64,000 nucleotides of DNA from assembly GCF_028656955.1 (NCBI RefSeq), contig NZ_JAMDGY010000029.1:29003-93002 (forward strand). Reading direction: 5' to 3'. The notes beneath the pieces are model-generated. The model was given only the letters and a program-made list of their open reading frames with translations, was not told where the DNA came from and did not search any database. This DNA comes from Pseudomonas fontis. GTDB lineage: Bacteria > Pseudomonadota > Gammaproteobacteria > Pseudomonadales > Pseudomonadaceae. Positions 36,943 through 45,600 of this stretch are shown one piece after another. Each line of letters opens with the position of its first letter. Positions within the stretch are counted from its first letter, which is position 1. The translations under genes and the position numbers were made by a program.

Positions 36943-37419
36943 TTGGTTTCTAACTCCTTGTTTACCTTGCTGCGGCAGTCCAGCTATCTGGGCTAATCGC
37001 TGATTAATTGAGAGGGGTTGCCCTCTGCGCCTTAGGCAGGGCCCGAAAATTCATGGTGATCATCCACTCAGCCAAATCCCCCCAACAGCCTGATGCAGTG
37101 CCTCACGGATGGTATCTCGAACCTACCCTATCGAGGGCTGCAAGCCTTCACTGAAATAACTAAAACGCCATAGCTCATCGAGCTGTTGACCTACTTGTGG
37201 GGCAACCGCGCGTTGAGAGTGCTTAGCAGCGACCTGGCGAATGGGTCGCTCAATTCTCCCCTTCCCCCCATCACTACCCCGCCGCCCACGAGGAGTACAT
37301 TTGTACTCTTTGGCTTTGAGCGAACTACGCAACTGCTATCCAGCAGCTTGCTTGGGCTAAAGCCTCATCCAACGTAGCTAAATGCTATCGTATCCCTCTG
37401 TCATGGAGTGGATGCCTGA
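36943..37419. other. Gene-poor stretch with a HEPN-gene relic
   Basis: About 475 bases between the gene at 36199 and the nuclease-NTPase. It contains a relic of the HEPN-like C-terminus (separate entry). No other gene is supported. Confidence 0.4.
37126..37240 (+). pseudogene. Relic of the HEPN-like gene C-terminus
   Basis: The bases from the tatcgagggct motif through gagctgttgacctacttgtg to gcttagcagcgacctggcga correspond to the end of the HEPN-like gene (near 35038-35155), including the stop and the following agcagcgac. Frame and several positions are damaged, so it cannot be translated. It suggests duplication and decay, or recombination, around the HEPN-like gene. Confidence 0.5.
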
Positions 37420-39654
37420 GTGAACGACTACGATTTTTCGCGCCTCAACGACAAAGAATTCGAGGTGCTTTGCACCGACCTCATCGGTGCCTCTGAGGGT
37501 GTTCGATTTGAGCGCTTTAAGCCTGGTCGTGACCAAGGCGTGGATGGGCGCTACTTCAGCCCGGATGGTGGTGAGTGGATCCTGCAGGCCAAACACTGGG
37601 CTGCTACGCCTTTTTCGAAACTGGTCGCCCATTTGCGCACATCGGAAGCGCCCAAGATCGCTGCGCTTAAGCCTGAGCGCTACATCCTGGTCGTCTCACA
37701 TCCGCTTTCGAGATTGAACAAGGAGGAGCTGGTAACAGCTCTTGGCGCATGCTGCCCCGTGAGCGTTTACGGCAGAGAGGATCTGAACGATCTGCTCCCT
37801 AAGCATTCGGTGATCGAACGCCGACACTTCAAGCTCTGGATTAGCAGTGCTACGGTGCTTCTGGGATTGCTCAACAACGCCATCAATGGTCGCAGCGACG
37901 CGATGATGAAGCAGATCATCGAGAAGTCGAAGATCTACGTCCAGACCTCTAATTTTCAGTTGGGAGTGAACAAGCTGAATGACCTTGGGTCGGTCATAAT
38001 CACAGGTCAGCCAGGAATCGGTAAGACCACCCTCGCCGAGCAACTTATCCTATTCTATGCCGCATCCGGATACGAACTCGTTTGCATCAGCGAACATATT
38101 CAAGAGGCTGAGCAAGCCTGGGAGCCCGAGAGGCCCCAGCTATTCTATTTCGATGACTTTCTGGGACGTAACTACCTCGAAGCACTATCCGGGTATAAAG
38201 GCAGTCAAATCGTCCACTTCATCAGACGAGTCGCTCATGACCGTGCTCATAAGAAATTTGTCCTGACATCACGATCTACGATCTTGAATCAGGGGCGCGC
38301 GCTTGATGACGTGTTTGATCACCACAAAATCGACAAAAATGAAATGGAGGTCAGGGTCGAGTCACTTTCGCTACTTGATAAAGCTCGCATCCTGTACAAC
38401 CACATATGGCACTCTGGATTGGATCACGAGTACACTGAATCTTTTTATGTTAAAAAACGCTACCACGAGATCATTCGCCACACCAATTTCAACCCGCGAA
38501 TCATACAGTTCATCACTGATCCTCAGCGCTTAGTGGATGTTCCCTCAGAGGCATACTGGGGGCACATCAAGGATCTACTGGACAATCCTGCCAAGATTTG
38601 GGAACACCCTTTCGACGCTCAGCTTGATGACTTCGGTCGCTTCTTGGTTCTACTGGTAGCGTTTAATGGCAACAGGGTCGAGGAGAAAAGATTGAAGGCT
38701 GCTTACGCCTCAGGACTTCGGATGCCTGAACATTCAAATTTTGACGGTAAGCGTGAGTTTTCTGTTGCCATAAAATTCCTATCAAATTCGCTACTGACTC
38801 GATCAGTGCAAGGCACCAGAAGTTTCTACAAGCTATTCAACCCGTCACTGGCAGACTTTCTAATCCATCGATACGCAGGCAACTTCGAAGCCCTTGAATT
38901 CGTTTTCAAGTGCCTGCGGAGCCGTACCTCGGCGTCCATGATTCTTGACCTCACCAAAAATAAGCTAATTGAACGCACAGCTGCGCGCGACATGTTCTTC
39001 AAGCTATTTGAGCATGAAGCAGAGCTTAATTTCAAAGAGAGTGATTCTGAGTATCTGGCGACCCTGCACATGCACATAGGAACCAACCCTTCAAACGCAG
39101 CCAACGCGAAACGACTTCAAGCTGTTTGTGATGTAGCACTTAGCGAGCCTGCACCCAGGGCGAGTTTAAATGGCTGGAAATTCCTAGTTACCGCCATTAA
39201 TAATGAAATCGTTTCCGCTGAGTCCGTAGTAGAGCACGTACTGCAAGCTATCGAGTATGGTGTTAATGAAAACGAGCTTCCGGGGTTAGGTGACCTTGTG
39301 GGTACGCTTGAGATACATAGCATCAACGAAGCCACTGAACCCTTCACGAAGCTCGCCCATGAGTTCATCAGTAATTCCCTCGACGACATGTTTGATGAGG
39401 GCGACATTTTCACCAACGGCGAAGACTTATCCGCTGCTAATAGAAGGCTGAGGGATAAGATCTGCGACAAGTTTACGAGCTGGCAGGTCGATCCCACCGA
39501 GGCAATGGTTGATGAGCTGGTCGACGCCTATGACGTGCCCTTCCGAATGAAGGGATACTTTGCTGCCGAGGACTTCAATTTCGTGTCACCTCGTGCGGAG
39601 CAAAATAGGCTTGAGGCGATGGATATCGATGACCTGTTTGCCAGGGAGCAGTAG
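37420..39654 (+). CDS. Mrr-like nuclease fused to a STAND-type (nSTAND3-like) NTPase
   Basis: A 744-residue protein. The N-terminal 140 residues have a PD-(D/E)xK Mrr-type fold: NDKEFEVLCTDLIG, the acidic site GRDQGVDGRY (residues 36-45) and the Q-x-K of LQAKHW (55-60). An NTPase follows, with Walker A GQPGIGKTT (196-204) and Walker B LFYFDDFLG (241-249), and then a helical C-terminal sensor-like region to 744 without clear repeats. The layout matches nSTAND-type defence proteins in which the nuclease is the effector. It starts with GTG at 37420. No partner gene is adjacent, so it probably works alone. Confidence 0.78.
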   Translation: MNDYDFSRLNDKEFEVLCTDLIGASEGVRFERFKPGRDQGVDGRYFSPDGGEWILQAKHWAATPFSKLVAHLRTSEAPKIAALKPERYILVVSHPLSRLNKEELVTALGACCPVSVYGREDLNDLLPKHSVIERRHFKLWISSATVLLGLLNNAINGRSDAMMKQIIEKSKIYVQTSNFQLGVNKLNDLGSVIITGQPGIGKTTLAEQLILFYAASGYELVCISEHIQEAEQAWEPERPQLFYFDDFLGRNYLEALSGYKGSQIVHFIRRVAHDRAHKKFVLTSRSTILNQGRALDDVFDHHKIDKNEMEVRVESLSLLDKARILYNHIWHSGLDHEYTESFYVKKRYHEIIRHTNFNPRIIQFITDPQRLVDVPSEAYWGHIKDLLDNPAKIWEHPFDAQLDDFGRFLVLLVAFNGNRVEEKRLKAAYASGLRMPEHSNFDGKREFSVAIKFLSNSLLTRSVQGTRSFYKLFNPSLADFLIHRYAGNFEALEFVFKCLRSRTSASMILDLTKNKLIERTAARDMFFKLFEHEAELNFKESDSEYLATLHMHIGTNPSNAANAKRLQAVCDVALSEPAPRASLNGWKFLVTAINNEIVSAESVVEHVLQAIEYGVNENELPGLGDLVGTLEIHSINEATEPFTKLAHEFISNSLDDMFDEGDIFTNGEDLSAANRRLRDKICDKFTSWQVDPTEAMVDELVDAYDVPFRMKGYFAAEDFNFVSPRAEQNRLEAMDIDDLFAREQ

Positions 39655-40522
39655 CCTGGCTCGACGGGGATGGGTGGCTTGTTGCACGTTTCTTGATGGG
39701 GCTGCTGGGCTGAGGTCGGTACTCAGGATGTTGCTACAGTGGTCAGGACATGTGACGGGTTGGCGTCTGAATTGAGATCGTGGCACCCACTGGGGGTGGG
39801 ATCTTGAGGGGGCGAAAGTAAGAATTTTTGACGGGTTTGGCAGGCTGACTCTCTGAATGGACTGCACGAAAGAGCCGCACGCTTCTCACAGCAATGGCTG
39901 TACGCGAGCAGAGGTAGGTGTGGATACGTTGTCAAGAAATGTGAGGTTTTGGTGCATTTCACAAAATCGCACGGAAAGCGTCCTGACTTTTTCCAGCTTG
40001 ATCAAGGCAGCACACTCTAAATCATCCTGGTGATATGAGCTCGCTATAGCTTCTTCATTGAGACCTGAGGCTGGGTCGTCAGCTTGGCCCCGAAATGGGC
40101 TACAGCTTAGAAACAGGCGCAAGCGAAGCCGGCAATATGCCGGCATGATTATGCGTCAGGAAGCGTTTTTTTCAGGAGGACGGAACCGGTTGAGAAGTCA
40201 TTTTCAAGGGCGCGATGGGTGAAACGGCAAACGTGAGCCGTAAGTAGAGATCAGGCTATCGCGCTGCTTGACGGTTTCTTGACGCCGCAGCGCTTTATCA
40301 GTTGTAGAAATATTTGTGGGCTAATGGTTTAGATGCCAATGCTAGCGAGTCACTGCGCATGCCTCTCGGACGCGAGTGTGTGAGGAGCTTTCGGTTGGTT
40401 CACATACAAAGATGCGAGGCATTCTTGGAAGGTTTGAAGCTGCGCGGAGTTGAAATCTAAGCAAATTTGCGTTGCACATCGGCTGTCAAAGCTTGGACAG
40501 GCCCTTGAAGCAGCTGCACTTC
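39655..40522. other. Gene-poor stretch before the Rhs locus
   Basis: About 870 bases without a supported gene. It contains a perfect small hairpin gccggca-ata-tgccggc (40128-40144) and a T run at 40166-40172. Short frames on the minus strand (39886-40146) do not look coding. The region marks the transition from defence genes to the Rhs locus. Confidence 0.4.
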
Positions 40523-40532
40523 CTACTCGAAA

Positions 40533-40577
40533 GAGTAGTCCTGAAATAGTAGGCCTACTATTTCTGCAGGCCTACTC
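40533..40577. repeat. Long imperfect palindrome with perfect 22-base core
   Basis: The core at 40543-40564 is a perfect 22-base palindrome centred on aggcct. The outer arms (from gagtag at 40533 to cctactc at 40577) also pair imperfectly. A smaller hairpin ctactc-gaaa-gagtag (40523-40538) lies immediately before. The ten-mer gaaatagtag occurs again at 40595. It may be a REP-like element or a transposon end. Confidence 0.6.
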
Positions 40578-40579
40578 GG

Positions 40580-40768
40580 TCAAGGGGTACGCTGGAAATA
40601 GTAGCTCCGTTGGGGTGCCTGCGCGTAGTCGGCGTTTTCACTGCGATCACCCAGCGATGCGGCCCAGGTAACCTTGCGCGTGACATCCGGGCGCTGCTCG
40701 CGCCAAAGGTAGTCGAGTTCCTGCTTCAGCGCTTCGTGCCCTTGCCGGGTGATGATGTTGGTTGCCAC
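40580..40768 (-). pseudogene. greB: Truncated greB start (transcription elongation factor GreB)
   Basis: From ATG 40768 the frame reads ITRQGHEALKQELDYLWREQ, then RPDVTRKVTWAASLGDRSEN and ADY, which is the N-terminal coiled-coil start of GreB. After ADY (about residue 46) the homology stops and the rest (AQAPQRSYYFQ) is unrelated. Some 110 residues of GreB are missing. It is flanked by palindromes built on ctactc/gagtag, so a recombination or insertion scar is likely. Confidence 0.75.
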
Positions 40769-40775
40769 TGCTGCC

Positions 40776-40812
40776 TCCTGCCTACTCTTATGTGCCCGAG
40801 GAGTAGACAGGA
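40776..40812. repeat. Inverted repeat upstream of the greB fragment
   Basis: Arms tcctgcctactc (40776-40787) and gagtagacagga (40801-40812) match in 11 of 12 positions with a 13-base loop. It reuses the ctactc/gagtag core of the palindrome at 40533, on the other side of the greB fragment. Confidence 0.5.
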
Positions 40813-40813
40813 G

Positions 40814-40842
40814 CGCCCCGGCGCTTGTCTAGCGCCGGGGCG
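40814..40842 (-). terminator. Strong hairpin after the FnIII gene
   Basis: A perfect 12-base GC-rich stem (40814-40825 with 40831-40842) has a five-base loop, ten bases beyond the stop of the gene at 40852. It lacks a T tail but is likely to stop or protect the leftward transcript. Confidence 0.55.
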
Positions 40843-40851
40843 AAAACACCA

Positions 40852-42489
40852 TTAGCCCGCGTGAGTACTCAGACGACCCGCCAGCGAAAGATTCCCGCCA
40901 CCGTTACGCGCGCGGACCTCGAAGGTATCAATCGCGCCCGCCTGCAGGCCAGCGAAGCTGTGCTGGGTGGGTATCACCAGCACGGGCGCCCCACCATTGC
41001 GCCGTACCTCATAACCGGTCACGCCAATGCTGTCTTCGGCAGCCTGCCAGGACAATGTGGCACTCCCGGCCGAGACTGTGGACAGCTCCAAGTGATGTGG
41101 CCGGGTAGGCGGCTCCTGATCGACGGTGCGCACGGTGATGCTTTGCGCAAGCGCCGGATTGGCGCCGGCACTACGCCGCGGCTGGACCTTGAAGTGATAG
41201 TCCACCTGTGGCCGCAAGCCGGTTACCGTGCACTCACGCGTGGTCACCTGAAGCGGCAGCAAGCCAAGGCAGATCACCTCGTAGCCGGTCAGGTAGGAAG
41301 TGTCGAGCGGCGCCTCCCACACCAGTTGAACGCCAAAACAGGTTTGCCCCGGCACCCGCAGGTTGCGCGGTTGCGTCTGATCCGGGCCAATGGTTTTCTG
41401 CACCTCGGCCGGTGGCGACTGGCCGCTTTCATTGAACGCGCGCACTTCAAAAAAGTAGCGGGTAGCAAAGGCCAGGTGGCGAAGGGTCATGCCCAAGCCG
41501 GTAGTCTGCTGACGGCCGATGACTGCTCCAACATCATCGTCGACCCCCCAGGCGACTTCATAGTTGGCCCGGGCACCAGACGTCGTCCAGGCCAAGGTCA
41601 GCGTATCGAACGTGACAATGGCGGCAGCAATCCGCGGCGTACTCGGAATCGCAGGGCCCTCCAAAGTCTTGCAGGTCACCCGTGCAGACGGTGACTCACC
41701 ATTGCTGCTTCGCGCACTCACCTCGACAAAATAGAGTGTGTTGCGATTTAACGCGCTCAGCGTGCAACCGCCTGCCGGCGCGATAACGGTACTCACCGCC
41801 CCTTTGGGTTCAATACCGTAACGGACCACATAATCCGTTGCCCCCACAACACTGGCCCAGGTGACCTGCAACGTACTGGCAGTGGCGCTGGCCTTGAGCT
41901 GGGTAGGTGCAGGCGGCACCAACAGGGTCTTGGCCGTGATGCGTACGGGTGCAGAATCCCCCACGCTGTTGCTGGCCCGCACGTCAAAGTAGTACTCGGT
42001 ATTCGAGTTCAACCCGGTCACGTTGCAAGTAACAGATGTAGTGGTAGAACTCTTGAGTACCGGGCCATTGGGCAGCACACCGTAACTGACCTTGTACCCG
42101 GTGTCCTGGCTCGAGCCGCGCCAGCTTAGCTGTACTGCGTCCTTGGCTGGTTTGGCGACAAATTGTGTAGGCACTGGAGGCAGAATTTTGCCTGCCAACG
42201 TCGTGCTCCACGACTCCGTACCGGGAGAGCGACCTGATGCATTGCAGGCATACAGCTGGATCAGGTACCTGGTCTCAGGCCGCAGCCCGGGAATAGTGCA
42301 CCCCAGGGCGGTGGTCTTGAGCGTGCCAATAACCACTTCGTCCGAGGCCAGGCTATAGTCGACTTCGTAACTTATGCCTTGCCCACTTGTCCGCCAAATA
42401 AGTTGCAACTTGTCGGCCCATGGTTGTATGACCGGAGGGGACGGACTGGGTGGTGCGCCCTGCACCTCACCTGTAAATAAGTGACTCAT
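40852..42489 (-). CDS. Protein of six fibronectin type III domains
   Basis: A 545-residue protein consisting of six consecutive FnIII domains of about 85-92 residues, each with the W-core strand (LQLIWR, VQLSWR, LQVTWA, LTLAWT, VQLVWE, ATLSWQ) and the closing Tyr strand (YLIQLYACNASG, YYFDVRASNSVG and similar). Domain joins are proline-rich (PPVPTQ, VPPAPTQ). There is no signal peptide. The ATG 42489 has aagga eight bases upstream. It is the last gene of the leftward Rhs operon, 142 bases after the Rhs gene. FnIII repeats often mediate binding, so a role in binding the Rhs product or a surface target is inferred. Confidence 0.8.
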   Translation of the reverse strand: MSHLFTGEVQGAPPSPSPPVIQPWADKLQLIWRTSGQGISYEVDYSLASDEVVIGTLKTTALGCTIPGLRPETRYLIQLYACNASGRSPGTESWSTTLAGKILPPVPTQFVAKPAKDAVQLSWRGSSQDTGYKVSYGVLPNGPVLKSSTTTSVTCNVTGLNSNTEYYFDVRASNSVGDSAPVRITAKTLLVPPAPTQLKASATASTLQVTWASVVGATDYVVRYGIEPKGAVSTVIAPAGGCTLSALNRNTLYFVEVSARSSNGESPSARVTCKTLEGPAIPSTPRIAAAIVTFDTLTLAWTTSGARANYEVAWGVDDDVGAVIGRQQTTGLGMTLRHLAFATRYFFEVRAFNESGQSPPAEVQKTIGPDQTQPRNLRVPGQTCFGVQLVWEAPLDTSYLTGYEVICLGLLPLQVTTRECTVTGLRPQVDYHFKVQPRRSAGANPALAQSITVRTVDQEPPTRPHHLELSTVSAGSATLSWQAAEDSIGVTGYEVRRNGGAPVLVIPTQHSFAGLQAGAIDTFEVRARNGGGNLSLAGRLSTHAG

Positions 42490-42630
42490 AGTCAGCATCC
42501 TTAGCAAAAAACGTACTAATCAAAAAACTGCTTGGCGATAAGCGACCACACCGTGTGCAACTCGCCTCGCCAAGCATCGCGTCAGAGTAGACACTCCCGC
42601 GTCTATTCAGCGCTGGAGCAAAGTCAGCAA

Positions 42631-45600
42631 CTACGAACGCACCAACGCCTGACGCCTCATAAGTTCGTCTTGCTGCAAGCGAAGTGCCTGCAGAGCGTCC
42701 GACTCCTTACCAAACAGCTCACGCTTCTTCTCGATACGCTCCAAGCTCCGGATCTTTTTATTAACATGCGCTAACTCACTACCCCGAGGAGCAGCCGGCG
42801 CCGCACCCTCCACATATCTAAACGGGTAGTTTTTATTCGGACTAGCTTCAATCGCCCCTGCTTCGTAAGTCTTCGCTTTAGCATATGCAGGCCGATATGG
42901 TAAATCCACAGGCTGCTGTGCTCTAAGCTGCGCAGCGCGCGTTTGCCAATTGACGTCATTCTTGTGAGCACGCGGTCCGATTTTATTGTTCACACTCGAC
43001 TTCACAAGAGGGCGGCTCGGCGCAGCACTAATCCCCGGCGAAGCACTGACGACCGTATTCTTAGCCTGCTTACCAGCCTTCGTGGAAGAGCGGCCAAAAA
43101 GTTTGCCAAGCCACTTGAAAGAAAAGTGCCCCGTCGGGTCACTAAACCCGATCGGATCGCCCTGGCAATAGGCATAGGCGTTCACCCCACCCTCAGCAAA
43201 CGGGCTCAGATTGTCCGGGCTATGAAACCGCATCAACGCCGGGCTGTACGCACGATAACCATTGCCCAGCAGGTACCAGCCGGTTTGCGCCTCGCGTCGC
43301 TCACCGTTGTATCCCAGGTCGCTGCCTGCCTCGCCAGCTCCCGGCTGATGCCCATAGGGGGTATAGGCCACTTGCGCGACGCGCTCCTGGCTGACAGTCG
43401 ACAGCACACTGTGCTTGTTGTCAGCGGCCAGGAGCAGGGACTTTGGGTCGGCACCGTCCTTATGTTCGGCAACCACCGAACCATTGGCGCGTACAAAAGT
43501 ACGCTGGCTGTCACCCTGAACCTGGCTAACCAGTGCACCCTCCTGGTAAAACCGCTGCTCCTCGCCCGCGTCGCCACGCTGATGGCTCAACGTGTCCAGC
43601 GGGTCATAGCCATAGCGGCTGCCGCCCCCGTCCGGGCCGGCACTGACACTGCTCAAGCGACCCAGGCTGTCATAGCTCAATTGCCGCCCGGCTTCGTCTT
43701 GCAGCAGGTTGCCGTTGGCGTCGTAGATGAACTCCAGCAAAGGTGGATAGTCGCCATGATCATTAGTGACCCTTGTCAATTGGCAAGGGTCGTCATTCGC
43801 ATACTCGTAGACGCTGACATTTTCCTCGGCCTGAGAGGTGTAAGTACCCGCGCGAAGTTCACTGCTGAGCGCTGCCATAAACACGTTGATTTCTTTTGTC
43901 TTGCGCGCTTCATGCAAGTGGCCATGAACGCCCCCCGCAAAACCTGTCAATACAAACTCTATATTATCGATGCCATCAAACACGAACATCTGACTGCCAA
44001 TGGGTTTGCCGTACGGATCAACTGGAGGTTGCGAACCGGTGCAGCCATAAATCACCAATCGCCCGCGATTGTCATATTCATAGGTTTCGTCGCGCAGTAC
44101 GTTTCCACCTTCTTTCAACGTCCGCCGCGTCAGCCGATCAACCTCATCATAGAACTGCTCCAGGGTCTGTTTGTTACCCTTCTCTACATCGAAAGTGCGC
44201 AGCACTTCACGCCCATAATCGTCATACTCAAGATCAATCTTCAGACACTGCGCTCCGTCGATTGTCTTAATGCCTCTGGTTTGCCCCAACGAGTCGTAGG
44301 TGAACGCGGAACGCGTCGTCCCCAACTCAGTGGACGTCAGCCGAGCATAGGTGTCGTACGCGTACGTTTGGACGTTCCCCAGCACATCGGTGTAGCGCAT
44401 CAAGCGTGCCTGACGGCTGTAGACATAATGCATGACGAAGGTATCTTCATCCGCAGCCACGCCGGTGGCCTGGTCAATCTTCCTGCGCTGTTCGCTCTTG
44501 AGCTCACCTGTGCTGAAATACTCACGGGTCAATTGGTGTGTGTAGCCTTGGTCATCGTCCTCCTGCGTACCCAACAGGCGAGCACTCTGCGGGTCGTAAA
44601 CATACTGGGCCTCAGTGCCTGTTGCACTTCGCAGCTCGGGGTCCTCACCCAGCGCGGGCTGGTACTGATAGGTCGTCACTTCGTCGCTGGGGCGCGTCAC
44701 ACTGCTTGGCTGGCGCAGCCCTGGTTTGAAGTCATAGCGGCTGATCCGCCCACCCGTGTTTGATTGCGTCATACGATCCAGACCATCAAACACCTGCTCA
44801 CCCAGCAGCTTGCCAGCAGCCGTAATCTTCACCGGCAAATCTTCACTGCTATGGCCGGCATACTCACGAACGACTTCGTTGGAATCAGGCAAGATCGTCT
44901 TGATCATTCGGTCGAACATGTCGTACTCGTAGCGTGTCCAATCACCAATGGCATTGATCTCTTCAGCGGTACGCCCCAAGCCGTCGTAGTGGTATGCATG
45001 CTCACTGTATTTGGTATAGGCCAAGTCAAAGCGCAGGACTTTGTCGGGTTTGTCGAACACATTGTTGTAGACGACAGTTTTGCCTGTCGCCGCCAGCTTG
45101 CCTTGCAGCCATTGAGTGGTCGTTCGGGCAATCGGGTCGGTAACTTCATACGCCTCGATACCGTCCGGCTGGGTAACGCTGCTTTGCTGGCCCCAATGGT
45201 CGTAGTGATAAGTGCTGCTCAGGGGCACATCCTTGCTCCCCTCCCAATCAATCACGACTTCTGTCGCCAACTGCTCGAAGATGTCGTAGCTGGCGCTGTA
45301 GACCTTGCGCTGTTTTTTGTCGTCACCGCCCAAACCATCCGCATCGCGGCGGGTCTCTTCAATGACCCGGTTGTGCCCGTCCAGCAGGGAAATGGTCTCG
45401 ACACCTTTTACGTCGATTGCCTGCTGGCTGGCCTGCTGGTTTGCAGCGTTGGTCAGCGTGTAGGAATAACTACGACTGGCCGCATACCGTGTGCCCGGCG
45501 CAACCGTCTCCTTGATCACACGGCCCAGCAGATCATACTCATAGGCAATTTCGACATCATTGTCATCACGGTTGAGCAGCGGCTCACCGTTGAGCAGGGA

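Noticed and set aside
40128..40144. Small perfect hairpin gccggca-ata-tgccggc
   Set aside because: Could be a REP fragment or terminator, but the T run is 22 bases away and no gene ends nearby.
39886..40146. An 86-residue minus-strand frame in the gap before the Rhs locus
   Set aside because: No domain, ribosome site or neighbours; the region looks non-coding.
42943..44763. A 606-residue plus-strand frame opposite the Rhs gene
   Set aside because: It lies fully antisense to a well-supported Rhs gene, and its composition (Val/Ala/Ile/Arg-rich, no domain) is that of a shadow frame.
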